DNA of 64,000 nt, from the NCBI GenBank assembly GCA_964511575.1, contig CAZEFM010000005.1, positions 20,953-84,952 on the forward strand. The letters run 5' to 3'. Source of the stretch: CALKHT01 sp964511575 (lineage in GTDB: Bacteria; Planctomycetota; Phycisphaerae; Phycisphaerales; Phycisphaeraceae). A program made the position numbers and the translations under genes. This document shows, one piece after another, positions 52,222-61,581 of the stretch. Each line of letters starts with the position of its first letter. Positions within the stretch are counted from its first letter, which is position 1. The notes below the pieces were generated by a model. The model saw nothing but the letters and a program-made list of their open reading frames with translations. It had not been told where the DNA came from and searched no databases.

Positions 52222-53024
52222 TGTTCGTGCCACTCATCGCCGCGGCGGTGTTGCCATACGCGCTCGTACCCATGCCGCCGCAGCCAGTCGGTCAATGCTG
52301 TTGGCCCGCCTTCCTCCTTGAGCATCAGAGTCGGGTGCACTTCGATGAACAAGTCGCGCACGAGCCGTTGTGACAGCAGATGACTCATGCCGCGCAGCAC
52401 GGCGAGTTCCGCACCTTCGACATCAATCTTCACGCATTGCGGCACGCCGGCTGTTTCGGCGAGATGGTCGGCTGTCGTGATCGGCACCCGCACAACAGCG
52501 CTGCCCCGACGAACCAGTGAATGCGACCCACCGCCGATGTGTGGATCGACGAAAAGCTCCGCTTCCCCCGTGTGATCCCCCAACGCCGCCGCATGCACCG
52601 TTGCTTCGCAACGATTGGCGGCAAGATTCCCACGCAGCGCCGCTGCGTTGTTCGGCTCGGGTTCAAAGGCATGGACGGTGATCGTACGCTCGCCACGATG
52701 CAGCAACAGCGCCAGCGTGACGATGCCGATGTTCGCCCCCACATCGTAAACGACATCGTTATCGTGAACGTAGTCGATCATGCGTCGCAGCATCGCTTCC
52801 TCGCGCCAGGTGGCATCGATGTGCGCCAGTTGCGTGCGGGAGGTGACGATGAAACGTGCGGATTGCCCCAGCAACGAGGTGTCGTACCAGCCCTGTTGCA
52901 GGATTCGACGATCACGCCGCCATCGAAGCGCATCGGCCACGCGCCATCGCGCCAATGTTCGCGCGACGATGCCATCGCCGAGCAGACGCTGACCGAAGCG
53001 AATGATGTGCGGGCCGAGTGCCAT
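52203..53024 (-). CDS. FkbM-family SAM-dependent methyltransferase
   Basis: A 273-residue class I methyltransferase of the FkbM type, which O-methylates sugars in antibiotics and surface glycans. The SAM-binding glycine motif is DNDVVYDVGANIGIVTLAL (about 88-106), followed by FEPEPNNAAALRGNL and the acidic KIDVEGAELAVLRGM (about 195-209), both strongly conserved in the family. It is downstream of the Wzx-like flippase with ten bases between, so it is likely in the same minus-strand operon. It overlaps the convergent glycosyltransferase by 19 bases. Confidence 0.93.
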   Translation of the reverse strand: MALGPHIIRFGQRLLGDGIVARTLARWRVADALRWRRDRRILQQGWYDTSLLGQSARFIVTSRTQLAHIDATWREEAMLRRMIDYVHDNDVVYDVGANIGIVTLALLLHRGERTITVHAFEPEPNNAAALRGNLAANRCEATVHAAALGDHTGEAELFVDPHIGGGSHSLVRRGSAVVRVPITTADHLAETAGVPQCVKIDVEGAELAVLRGMSHLLSQRLVRDLFIEVHPTLMLKEEGGPTALTDWLRRHGYERVWQHRRGDEWHEHYRPTA

Positions 53025-53034
53025 GGATGCGCTT

Positions 53035-54387
53035 CTATTCGGGGGTTTGTTGCAGCGGTGAGAGGATCGTCATGGTGAAGCCGAGACGTCGCCACACGGC
53101 AAGCGTCATCATGAGGGCCCACGCGATCGTGCTGATGGCGGTGGCGCTGGCGGCGCCGAGCATGCCCCATTGGGGGATGAACGCGGCATTGAGCACGATA
53201 TTGACGATGCTTGCCGCTGCTCCCGATGCGGCCGCGATACGCTGGTGGCCTTTCATGAGCAGCACCGTTTCCACCGGGCCGAACGCCGTCACCGTCAGCA
53301 GCGCGACGGCGAGAACGCACATGGCCGCGTACCCATCCGCAAACTCGATGGAGAACCAGGTGAGCACCCACTGTCCCATCAGCAGCAATACGAGCGTGCA
53401 GATGACCGCCGGGCCGAACGCCAGTCGCGATGCGCTGCGTGCGATGGACTGCAGCCGCGTGCCGTTGGTGTTCGCAGCCAGCGGCGCCAGTGCCGGGTTC
53501 ACCGCGACCATGGCAAGCCGCACGAGGAAAGCGAACTGAGCCGCCACGGCGTAAACCCCCGCGTCGCTTGAACCTCGTATCGCTCCGAGCATGATGACAT
53601 CCGCTCGTAGATTGCACAGCGCCAAAGCAATGATGAACATCATGGGAAGCGCCGCGCTTAACCATTCCCGTGTGTTCACCTGAACTGGGCCGGCACGCAT
53701 GGCCTGCCGATCCAATCGCGGCTGAATCTGCACTTCGGCAATCAACACCGCGATGAACAATCCCACCAGTGCCGCGATCGCCGCGACGGAGGGCGTCAAT
53801 GTCGACGGCATCACGATAAGCCAGAAGCCAATCATCGCAAGCCATACCAACGGATAGTTGACCGCCGTTGTCATTAATCCCGCGACCGGTCGGTTCAACC
53901 CCACGAGCACACCATGTCGCCAATGGAGCAGTGCCCGCATCGGCACAAGGGCCGCCGCCACCCAGAACACCGGCCACATCGCCTCGTCCAATCGTTCGCG
54001 CATCAGCCAGGCGAAGCCCACCACCACCGCGATACCGATCCCCGCTCCGATGAACGTCCAGCATGCGCCGCTTCGCAGAACGCCACGGATAAGCGACCAT
54101 TGCGATGCCGCACGGTAAACCGCCAGTTCGCGAATGACGAGCTTGTCCATCCCCAGCGGTGCGAGCATGCCCAACACCTCTGCCCATGCCAGCGTGTAGT
54201 GCAGCGCGCCGTACCCTTCAGCACCAAGCGTTTTCGTCAACAGGATCATGATGGTGAACGCAACCGCCAGGCCAGCCACGTTGACGAGCCACCCACCTCC
54301 CGCGCCGCGCATCAGTGCCGTCAGCGCCCCTGTGGGGTGTGATGTCGCGGCCGAAGGACCATCGTCAGGCGTCATACGGTTCACCAT
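53035..54387 (-). CDS. Oligosaccharide flippase, Wzx-like (MVF/MOP superfamily)
   Basis: A 450-residue integral membrane protein with about 12-14 helices, in the polysaccharide-transport (Wzx/RfbX) family. Characteristic are AFTIMILLTKTLGAEGYGAL at the N-terminus, MLGAIRGSSDAGVYAVAAQ mid-protein and LLTVTAFGPVETVLLMKGH with ASIVNIVLNAAFIPQWGML near the end. It translocates a lipid-linked oligosaccharide to the periplasm. I chose the ATG at 54387, which overlaps the upstream glycosyltransferase stop by seven bases and has GGGTG six bases upstream; 54399 is an alternative. Together with UPF0104 it gives two flippases in one cluster. Confidence 0.9.
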   Translation of the reverse strand: MVNRMTPDDGPSAATSHPTGALTALMRGAGGGWLVNVAGLAVAFTIMILLTKTLGAEGYGALHYTLAWAEVLGMLAPLGMDKLVIRELAVYRAASQWSLIRGVLRSGACWTFIGAGIGIAVVVGFAWLMRERLDEAMWPVFWVAAALVPMRALLHWRHGVLVGLNRPVAGLMTTAVNYPLVWLAMIGFWLIVMPSTLTPSVAAIAALVGLFIAVLIAEVQIQPRLDRQAMRAGPVQVNTREWLSAALPMMFIIALALCNLRADVIMLGAIRGSSDAGVYAVAAQFAFLVRLAMVAVNPALAPLAANTNGTRLQSIARSASRLAFGPAVICTLVLLLMGQWVLTWFSIEFADGYAAMCVLAVALLTVTAFGPVETVLLMKGHQRIAAASGAAASIVNIVLNAAFIPQWGMLGAASATAISTIAWALMMTLAVWRRLGFTMTILSPLQQTPE

Positions 54388-55496
54388 CGCAACACCCATC
54401 GCGCCACCCGCCAGTATGCCGCCAACAGCGGGTTGGCAATATAACGCACCATGCCACGATTGAGCGTGGACGTGTCGAACCGGGCCGCGAATGTTTCAGT
54501 GAGCTGCCGATCCGTGATGGTACGCGATTGCTGCACGATGCGCCGCCGTTCCCACAACGCCCGGCGCAGCGAAGGATTGGCAAACGCGCGCCAGGCCCGC
54601 CATTTGCTTCCCACATTGCCTTGTCGCAACGCGAGGAGAACAACGCCCAACTCCGCCACGATCAAAGGAGGCAACAGCAGCACGATCGTCCGCCACTTGT
54701 AGCACGTGAGCAACAGCCACCAGCGGTTTCGCTCCAGATGCTCCAGATGCCGCTGCAACGTTGCGGCGGGGTCGTGCCGATGCAGCACAACACTCGTGGG
54801 CACCATGCGCACCTCATATCCCATCAGCCGCCAATGCCATCCCAGTGCCGCGTCTTCCAGATACATGAACATCGCCTCATCGAAGAGGCCGTGCCGTTTC
54901 ACCACATCGGCGCGGATCATCATTGCAGCCCCGGAGGCAAAATCGATCACGCGCGGCTCATCGTATTGGCCGCGATCCGCTTCACCGTGTCCCGTTGTGA
55001 ATCCGAACCCCAGGTAGTGCGATCGATTGCCCGCCGTGTCGATATGTCTGTCATCCGGAAGACGCAACATCGGCTGCGCCGCCGCCGTGCGTTCGTGCTG
55101 TTCCAAACAGGCGAGCAGCGGATCCAGCCAGTTCGCCGTCACCACCGTGTCGGGGTTCAGGAGCACGAGATAGTCAACGGTGCTGTACGTTCGACAAATG
55201 TGTTCCCACCCCCGATTGTTGCCGCCGGTGAAGCCGCGGTTGGTTTCGGCGACAATCAGGTCCACCTCAGGAAATCGTTCTCGCACCAGTTGAGCCGAGC
55301 TGTCCGTCGATGCGTTGTCGGCGACAACCACCCGCATCGTCACACCGGTCGGGCGATGCGCCTGTAGTGAATGCAGGCAGTCGCCCAGCTCCGCGGCGCT
55401 GTTGTACGACACAACCAGAATGGCCACCTCAGGCGGTCGATTCATCCTTCTGGGATCCTCATCCCGGTTCAGCATGGCCGCACACGCTGCGTTCAT
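54381..55496 (-). CDS. Glycosyltransferase family 2 (rhamnosyltransferase-like)
   Basis: A GT-A glycosyltransferase of 371 aa. Motifs are AILVVSYNSAAELGDCLHSL, VVADNASTDSSAQL, AETNRGFTGGNNRG, LLNPDTVV (the DxD-like site) and FMYLEDAALGWHWRLMG (the acceptor Asp-Ala/Glu-Asp site). This motif set is usual in rhamnosyltransferase-type GT2 enzymes. A hydrophobic segment (WWLLLTCYKWRTIVLLLPPL) near the C-terminus may anchor it at the membrane. I chose the ATG at 55496, because it overlaps the upstream DUF2304 stop (TGATG) and GAGG lies just before it; starts at 55445 and 55499 are also possible. Confidence 0.9.
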   Translation of the reverse strand: MNAACAAMLNRDEDPRRMNRPPEVAILVVSYNSAAELGDCLHSLQAHRPTGVTMRVVVADNASTDSSAQLVRERFPEVDLIVAETNRGFTGGNNRGWEHICRTYSTVDYLVLLNPDTVVTANWLDPLLACLEQHERTAAAQPMLRLPDDRHIDTAGNRSHYLGFGFTTGHGEADRGQYDEPRVIDFASGAAMMIRADVVKRHGLFDEAMFMYLEDAALGWHWRLMGYEVRMVPTSVVLHRHDPAATLQRHLEHLERNRWWLLLTCYKWRTIVLLLPPLIVAELGVVLLALRQGNVGSKWRAWRAFANPSLRRALWERRRIVQQSRTITDRQLTETFAARFDTSTLNRGMVRYIANPLLAAYWRVARWVLRW

Positions 55497-55903
55497 CAAT
55501 CCTCGGTTCGACGCTCGTCCTGAGTCTGCTTCTCCATGAGAATCGCCATCATCTGTGCCAATTGGGCGATCCGCCGTTCCTGCACGCTCACAATGGAGAG
55601 CAACTCAAAGATGATCAGGATCAGAAACCCAGCCAGACACAGCACCATCAGCGTGTGATAGGTCATGTCCAGCATCTGCGCCGCCCACCCCAGCGCATCG
55701 GGCCAAACGGCCAGTGCCAGGAACGGCAACCCCGTGAACACCAGCAGCAACACGTAGCGCTCCTTAAGCCGCTGGGCGCGCAAACTGCGCACCGCCAGTA
55801 GAAGCAGCATGCCGCCGTACAGCAGCAGAATCGCGTTGCGGGCGGCACCCTGAAACTGCGGCGTGTCGGCAGCCAGCGTCAGCATCGAACCGATCGTGCT
55901 CAT
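55496..55903 (-). CDS. DUF2304 membrane protein
   Basis: A 135-residue protein with three membrane helices (AILLLYGGMLLLLAVRSL, VLLLVFTGLPFLALAVW, LMVLCLAGFLILIIFELL) and a basic/acidic C-terminal helix with QERRIAQLAQMMAILM, the usual DUF2304 pattern. These small proteins are nearly always encoded beside GT2 polyprenyl-phosphate-type glycosyltransferases, as here, and probably help anchor or regulate them. Its start overlaps the upstream glycosyltransferase stop by four bases (ATGA), and its stop overlaps the next start, so the three genes are tightly coupled. Confidence 0.88.
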   Translation of the reverse strand: MSTIGSMLTLAADTPQFQGAARNAILLLYGGMLLLLAVRSLRAQRLKERYVLLLVFTGLPFLALAVWPDALGWAAQMLDMTYHTLMVLCLAGFLILIIFELLSIVSVQERRIAQLAQMMAILMEKQTQDERRTED

Positions 55904-56655
55904 GAGCAATCCCCATTGCGTTGATGAATCGGCCATGGGTGGCGCATCATGTCCAGCAGCAACGCCACTGAAACCTTGATGACATAAAAGAGCCCTTGTG
56001 GCAGCGAAATACTCGTCGTGCCTGACTGTCGCGGCCGCATCGTCACCGGTGTTTCCACCACGCGGAAGCCGGCCCGGTGCAGCAGGAGCACCACCTCGGG
56101 CTCCGGATAATCTTCGGGATACCAGTGGGCAAACGCGGCAATCACCTTCGCGTTCACGGCACGAAAGCCGCTGGTGCAATCGGTCACCCGCTTCCCGGTG
56201 AACAGCCGCAGCAAGCCGCGCAGGATTCGGCTGCCCGCCACGCGTGCTGCTGACTGACGGAATCCCGTGTCCTCAAGAAACCGCGACCCGATGACCATGT
56301 CGGCGTCGCCCTGGTCGAGCCGGTCGATGAGCCGCTGCACCTGGTCGGCGGGGTGCTGTCCATCGCCATCGACCTGCACCGCCACGTCGTAGCCGTGCAT
56401 CGCGGCATAACGGTAGCCCGTCTGCATCGCGCCGCCGATCCCCAGGTTGAAGGGCAGCCGCAACAGCACCGCTTCGTCGGGCACCAGCGTAGCCGTGCGA
56501 TCGGTCGATGCGTCGTCCACCACAAGAATATCCGCCTGCGGCAGCGTTTGGCGCAGGTCGCGCACCACCTGTTCGATCGCGCCTTCCTCGTTGTAGGCGG
56601 GCACGATCAGGAGGCACCTGACGGAAGCGCGGGACTCGGGGGCGGTTGAGGTCAT
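55900..56655 (-). CDS. Glycosyltransferase family 2, dolichol-phosphate-mannose-synthase-like
   Basis: A 251-residue GT2 enzyme of the polyprenyl-phosphate sugar transferase branch: CLLIVPAYNEEGAIEQVVRD, VVDDASTDRT, FNLGIGGAMQTGYRYA, QVDGDGQHPADQV (the DxD site) and CTSGFRAVNAKV. It likely attaches a sugar to undecaprenyl phosphate at the inner face of the membrane for later transfer. The frame is open to 56694; I chose 56655, near the start of homology. It is first in the minus-strand operon GT2-DUF2304-GT2-flippase-FkbM. Confidence 0.92.
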   Translation of the reverse strand: MTSTAPESRASVRCLLIVPAYNEEGAIEQVVRDLRQTLPQADILVVDDASTDRTATLVPDEAVLLRLPFNLGIGGAMQTGYRYAAMHGYDVAVQVDGDGQHPADQVQRLIDRLDQGDADMVIGSRFLEDTGFRQSAARVAGSRILRGLLRLFTGKRVTDCTSGFRAVNAKVIAAFAHWYPEDYPEPEVVLLLHRAGFRVVETPVTMRPRQSGTTSISLPQGLFYVIKVSVALLLDMMRHPWPIHQRNGDCS

Positions 56656-56971
56656 GCGGCAACGACGGGACGACATTGATTCGGCGGCGTCCAATCATAC
56701 CGCTGGCATCGCATTTGGCCAGTGCTTTTCAGGTACAGCGATGGGGCTCGGAAAGTTTGCCTCACCTGTCCAACCCTCCTGAAGCGCGTGACCCGAACAA
56801 CCGATACACCACATGCCCGATCAGGGCGTCCCGAGCACGGAGCAGCGCTGGGATCCATTATTGGACACTGTGCAGCCGCCGATTTCGGCCGCTGATCTAT
56901 TGCATGAATACCCCCCATTGCCGCTCCTCCGTGCTCGGGCCGTCCTGCGAGCTCACAAGGATTCACCGTTT

Positions 56972-57811
56972 ATGGCCAACGCCCCCTGGAAGTGCTTGCG
57001 ATCGCTTGTTCGACGCGTCACCCAACCGATGCGCCTGCGCATTCGGCCTACCGGGCAGCGGCTCGACGGTTACCACCTTTCCGAGGTGCGTCTGCGGCTG
57101 GCGGGCCGTTCGCTCAGCCTCCTGGTGCGCGACGGCACGACCGATCTCGACCTCGTGCGCATGATTCGGTGTCGTGACAGCGAATACCGCCTGCCGCCGC
57201 AGGTGTACCCGCGTGTCATCTTCGATATCGGCGCGAACATCGGCGTCACCGCCGTCTATTTCTCCGTCATCTACCCGGAAGCGGAAATCTACTGCTTCGA
57301 ACCGCTGCCGCAGAACATGGAGTTGCTTCTTGCCAATGCCGATCGCAACCGCGCACGGGTGCGTGCGTTCAACTTCGGGCTGGCCGATCGCAACGGCACG
57401 TTCGCCTATCACCTCTCCGATGACCCGCGCAGCTTCGCTGGCGGAACATTTCACGATAAGGGGTGCGACCCGCAGCGATCGCTCCAGCTTGAGCTGCGTC
57501 GTGTTGATGAAGTGGTGGATGAGATCGGCGTCAAAGGTGTTGACCTTTTCAAGATCGACACCGAAGGCTGCGAGTGGGCGATTCTGCAGGCGATCCCCGA
57601 ATCACTGCGACGCAACGCGCAGGCATTCATCGGTGAACTGCACGGCCGCGATGATTGGGCGTTCTGCCAGATGCTCGATGCGTCGCACGCCGTGGGCATC
57701 CAGAAGCGCTACGATCGCCGCTGCTTCAACTTCCTTGCCGTGCGGCACGACATGATCCCCGGTTCAGCCGCGCTCGCTGATGATGTCGACCGCCTCCACC
57801 TCGCGGCGTGA
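56972..57811 (+). CDS. FkbM-family methyltransferase (second copy in the cluster)
   Basis: A class I SAM-dependent methyltransferase of 279 aa. The core reads PRVIFDIGANIGVTAVYFSV with the SAM glycine motif, FEPLPQNMELLLANA, and the acidic FKIDTEGCEWAIL; the family's GELHGRDDW follows. It differs clearly from the FkbM protein at 52.2-53 kb, so it is not a recent duplicate. The frame is open from an ATG at 56813 (332 aa), but those 53 extra residues are Pro/Leu-rich and unlike family N-termini, so I prefer 56972. It is divergent from the GT2-DUF2304 operon and probably modifies the same glycan. Confidence 0.9.
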   Translation: MANAPWKCLRSLVRRVTQPMRLRIRPTGQRLDGYHLSEVRLRLAGRSLSLLVRDGTTDLDLVRMIRCRDSEYRLPPQVYPRVIFDIGANIGVTAVYFSVIYPEAEIYCFEPLPQNMELLLANADRNRARVRAFNFGLADRNGTFAYHLSDDPRSFAGGTFHDKGCDPQRSLQLELRRVDEVVDEIGVKGVDLFKIDTEGCEWAILQAIPESLRRNAQAFIGELHGRDDWAFCQMLDASHAVGIQKRYDRRCFNFLAVRHDMIPGSAALADDVDRLHLAA

Positions 57812-57855
57812 CGATCAGTCGGATGGAATGCACGTTCGTTCCGTTTACGGCTGCG

Positions 57856-60210
57856 TCAGCGCGTTGCCAGCGATGACTCGAGTTGGCGCAGGTTGGTGCG
57901 GACGCGTTCGCGGCGGCCATCGTCCATCTCCCGATAACCGAAGCGAATCTCGTAGAACACCTCCGTAAGGTTCACCACCGATTCGAATCGCCCGGCGTCG
58001 CTTTGGGCCAAATGCTGCGCGAAGTCGAACGGGCTCTGCCAGCGCGGCCGACTGATCCCATGACGTTCGAGCATGTCCAGCATGATGAGGTAAAAGCGAA
58101 GCCGTCGCGCCAATCCCCGCCGTTTACCGCGAGGCAAGGACGTCAACTGCAACGCCACCAGTCGTCGATGGCGCTTGATGAGCGTGTGAACCAGCGATGC
58201 GATCCCCAGCAAAATGAAGAAGCTGATCCCCACGACCAGCAGATAGCTGATGCGGTCCATGTTCCAGCTTTGTCGCAGGTTCTGAAGGAACGCGATGACC
58301 CGCCCGAGCAGTGTTTCCTCATTGGACGCCGCATTGGTGAAGGACCGATTGATTCCGCTGAACAGTCGGGCACGGGTGCGCTGGTCGTACGCCACGAACG
58401 AACTGATCCAGGTGAATTCCAGATGCTCGTACACCTGACCGAGCCAACTCATGAACGATGAGCGCCGAGCATGCTCACGGGCGACGCGCTCGGGTGGTGT
58501 GGCATCAAACACCAGCCAGCCCTTGCCTTCGCAGTAGATTTCGTTCCATGCATGCGCGTTGCTTTCGCGCACAACGTAGTAACCGCCCACGTTGTTGTAC
58601 TCGCTCACGCGATAACCGGTCACCACGCGTGCCTGCATGCCGATGGAGCGCGTCATAGCCGCCAGCGCCGAAGCAAACAGTTCGCAATGTCCGCGCTTGT
58701 GGCGGAAAAGGAAGGCCGCCACCGGGTCCTCGCCGGGCGCTGTTGACGGAATGTTCAGCGAGTAGCTGTACTGCGTTGAGGTCTGCAGATGCTGCTCCAG
58801 CGCGCGGGCGATGCGTTCGTGATCCTCCGGCGGCACCGGTACGTTCGGGTCGATCGTGATGCCCGCCTGTTGCAGGATCTGTGCCGCCGTTTCCGCGAAC
58901 CGCTGGCGTTGCACGCGCCATCCGCTACCGAGCGTCTGCACGCTCCCGCGGTGCACCATCGTCGGGAAGTGCATTTCGATGGGTGATGCTTCGCTTTCCA
59001 CACGCGAATCACCCACCCTTTGGCGGTACTCCTCAACAAAATCCCGCATCAGCGGCGATGTTGAAAACCGCACGCGGTAGTTCACCGGTCCGGCGGCTGC
59101 TGACTCGCTTACGCTCACCGACAGCCGCTGATCGTAGGGATTGAACGCCATCCAACGAATGTTCGTGCCTTCCAGCCGCATCGGCGGATAGGGAGTGAAA
59201 AGCAGGCCGTAGGGCGGCGCTCGCAGGGTGATGTCGGCGTCGATCACCGAAGCACCATCGGCGGAAGCCAGATCGAATCCGCTCTCCAGCGGCAGCGGTC
59301 GATCGTAGTTGGCGAGCAGGGGGCTGCGCTCCCACACGTGGCGGAACTCATCGTAATGATCGTGGGCAGCACCGCGCAGCAAGAGACCAATGCCCGAACG
59401 AACCTCGGTGCCATCCGGTCGCGAAAGCGTAAGCTTGAGCATGGTGTCGCGGTTGCCGGTGTTGATGGTTCCGCTGCCGAGCGACACCTGTTGGCTGAAC
59501 CCGACCTGCCGGCTGACGCGTTTGGTTCCCAGTGGTGAATGCAGGGGATCGCCGCTGCGTGGCAGGCCGACGAACACCGCCGCCGCCACCGTCGCGCACA
59601 CCACGCCGATGAACGCAGCCGTGACGCGGAACTGCCAACGATGGCCACGTCCCACCGCGGGCTGACCGCGCGTGACGCTGTCGGGGTCAGGCGAAGCGGC
59701 GCGCGTCACCTCCAGCACCTGGTCGCTGATCGTTTTGAGTTGGAAGAGCAGCACCGTCGACAGCGCGAGGATGCAGTATGCCGCCAGCAGCACCCCGTAC
59801 ACCATCGATACCGACAGCACGCTCGCGCCGATCATCTGCATCAGCCCGAGCACGAGGATGAGCGCGTATTCACGATTGGACTTGCGGCCGTACAGTTGCA
59901 GGATCTGCAGCCACATGGTGAAGTGGCCCATGGCGATGATCATGCCGTAGTTGATCTCGCGGTCTTCCGCCCGGCCGTAGTACCAGCGCACCTCCCACGC
60001 CAGCCACGCCACTGCCGCCAATGCGCCAAGGTGAATCACCCACTGCGGCAAAGGGCGACCCGTCGGGCCCTCGGCGACATACCAGCTCAGCGTGCCCATC
60101 GCCCCGGCGATCAGCAGCATCCCCGGGTTCCCTTCCGCCATGCAGAACGCGACCACACCCAGCATCACCTGGGCGAACACGAGTCGGCGAAACAGGAAAA
60201 CCAGATCCAT
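57856..60210 (-). CDS. Transglutaminase-like membrane protein (DUF3488/TgpA type)
   Basis: A 784-residue protein. The N-terminus has six or seven membrane helices (to about residue 220), the DUF3488 region. The soluble middle ends in a transglutaminase-like domain with the Cys-His-Asp triad: HCELFASALAAM (about Cys 520), VRESNAHAWNEIYCE and WLVFDATPP. A membrane helix (LLVVGISFFILLGIASLV) precedes a DUF4129-like C-terminal helical domain (from about 680). This is the TgpA layout. It starts at the ATG at 60210 (a GTG at 60222 is the alternative), almost adjacent to the DUF58 gene. The DUF58-transglutaminase pair is usually linked to MoxR, which is not in the window. Confidence 0.9.
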   Translation of the reverse strand: MDLVFLFRRLVFAQVMLGVVAFCMAEGNPGMLLIAGAMGTLSWYVAEGPTGRPLPQWVIHLGALAAVAWLAWEVRWYYGRAEDREINYGMIIAMGHFTMWLQILQLYGRKSNREYALILVLGLMQMIGASVLSVSMVYGVLLAAYCILALSTVLLFQLKTISDQVLEVTRAASPDPDSVTRGQPAVGRGHRWQFRVTAAFIGVVCATVAAAVFVGLPRSGDPLHSPLGTKRVSRQVGFSQQVSLGSGTINTGNRDTMLKLTLSRPDGTEVRSGIGLLLRGAAHDHYDEFRHVWERSPLLANYDRPLPLESGFDLASADGASVIDADITLRAPPYGLLFTPYPPMRLEGTNIRWMAFNPYDQRLSVSVSESAAAGPVNYRVRFSTSPLMRDFVEEYRQRVGDSRVESEASPIEMHFPTMVHRGSVQTLGSGWRVQRQRFAETAAQILQQAGITIDPNVPVPPEDHERIARALEQHLQTSTQYSYSLNIPSTAPGEDPVAAFLFRHKRGHCELFASALAAMTRSIGMQARVVTGYRVSEYNNVGGYYVVRESNAHAWNEIYCEGKGWLVFDATPPERVAREHARRSSFMSWLGQVYEHLEFTWISSFVAYDQRTRARLFSGINRSFTNAASNEETLLGRVIAFLQNLRQSWNMDRISYLLVVGISFFILLGIASLVHTLIKRHRRLVALQLTSLPRGKRRGLARRLRFYLIMLDMLERHGISRPRWQSPFDFAQHLAQSDAGRFESVVNLTEVFYEIRFGYREMDDGRRERVRTNLRQLESSLATR

Positions 60211-60225
60211 GACGATTCTCACGCC

Positions 60226-61497
60226 TCACGACAACGATGTCGCGGCCAGTTCCTGACGGCGCGATGCGGTGACCGCACGCTTGCTCAGCAGGGTTTCGAT
60301 GTCCTCGTCGCGTTCGATCACAAAGTCGCCCATGTCATCGGTGCCGATGACGATTCGCCCGTTGTGCCGTGCACCACCGGCAACGCTTGCACCGGGACGC
60401 ACCACCACCGAGGGCTGCACCGAAATCTGCGTGGACCAGACATGCGCCTCCGTGCGCCGAGTGGTGTCGATCGCCGCCAGCGCTTCGAGAATCCGCGTGC
60501 GGTGCGGCAGGCTGTGATGCACCGCGAAGGCGTTGCACTCAACGCCATACACCACCAGCCCAATGCGGTAGCCGTTCAGATAGCTGTCGCACACCAGTGA
60601 CGCCATCAGGCTGATCGCCCGTTCCACCGCGGTGTCGTCGATGGGCGTCGCGGTGGAGGAGGCGTTTGCTTCCGACGATGTGGCAGGCTCCGTTTGACGC
60701 AGGTCCAGCGCCAGCATGATGCGCGGTGGGGCGGCCTGAGTCATCTCACGCGACACGAGTTTGCCCGTTTTGGCGGAGTGCTTCCAATCGATCATCTTCA
60801 GGTTGTCGCCGCTGCGATAGTGGCGCAGGCCGAAGAACTCATCGCTGCCGCCGGGCCGGTCCAACTGTCGTCGGCCACTCACATCCGACATTGCCGCGCG
60901 ATACAACACCTTGCGGCTCACGCGATACAGCTTCGGATAGATCAGCACCCGGTCCTGCTGTTCGATCGTCACCACCTTGCGGATCACGCCGAACGGGAAC
61001 GAGTTGCTCACCATCACCTGCTCGAAGCGCAGCTCCCCGCGCCGCAGCGGCCAGCACATCGCCTCCGCCTGCACCGATTGTTGAGGCCCCAGATGCAGCG
61101 CCCAACCCAGCGGTGCCGCTTTCAGACGCGGTGAATCCGAACCCGTCGGATCGGCATCGCAGCGTTCCTTTCGCCAACGCCAACGGTGCGATCGTTGCCG
61201 CGGCCAGGTTTCGCCCACCAGCAGGCCGAACACCGGCACCCAGCCGCGATTCTCCACCCGGTAGCGCAGCACCAGTGGTCGGCCAACCACGCCGTGCGCC
61301 GGTGCCAGCCGCTGCACCGTGATCCGCCGCAGCACAATCAGCGAGAAAAACACCGACACCACCAGCCCGCCCATTGTCAAACCGAACGCCCAGAACAGCA
61401 GGTTCGCCTGTGTGTACAGCGCCCCCGACAGGATCAGTGCCGTGCACACAATGTACACCACGCCGCCGGGGCCGAACTGATAGCGCGTTCGTTGCAT
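60226..61497 (-). CDS. DUF58 domain membrane protein
   Basis: A 423-residue protein: two N-terminal membrane helices (about 13-30 and 34-55), a β-rich linker and the DUF58 domain, whose key segment reads GGSDEFFGLRHYRSGDNLK followed by IDWKHSAKTGKLVSRE (about 215-250), then a VWA-like Rossmann fold (MLALDLR near 262). DUF58 proteins partner with MoxR ATPases and BatA/VWA proteins and may work on periplasmic protein maturation. Its stop is 15 bases before the transglutaminase ATG, so both are made from one transcript. The BatA-type operon at 39.5-46.7 kb is the likely functional relative. Confidence 0.92.
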   Translation of the reverse strand: MQRTRYQFGPGGVVYIVCTALILSGALYTQANLLFWAFGLTMGGLVVSVFFSLIVLRRITVQRLAPAHGVVGRPLVLRYRVENRGWVPVFGLLVGETWPRQRSHRWRWRKERCDADPTGSDSPRLKAAPLGWALHLGPQQSVQAEAMCWPLRRGELRFEQVMVSNSFPFGVIRKVVTIEQQDRVLIYPKLYRVSRKVLYRAAMSDVSGRRQLDRPGGSDEFFGLRHYRSGDNLKMIDWKHSAKTGKLVSREMTQAAPPRIMLALDLRQTEPATSSEANASSTATPIDDTAVERAISLMASLVCDSYLNGYRIGLVVYGVECNAFAVHHSLPHRTRILEALAAIDTTRRTEAHVWSTQISVQPSVVVRPGASVAGGARHNGRIVIGTDDMGDFVIERDEDIETLLSKRAVTASRRQELAATSLS

Positions 61498-61581
61498 GTT
61501 CCGGCTAATGCCCGCGAATCGCGATCTTCGAAAGTGGCGTCAACCCAACGACCGCAATTCCCGGCTGAACCTGAGCGATCG

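Noticed and set aside
50443..52233. 596-codon minus-strand open frame opposite rph and a glycosyltransferase
   Set aside because: Arg/His-rich antisense of two well-recognised genes; no start signal and no similarity.
56813..56971. N-terminal extension of the second FkbM methyltransferase
   Set aside because: The frame is open and begins with ATG, but the 53 residues are unlike family N-termini; a start at 56972 fits better. Not excluded.
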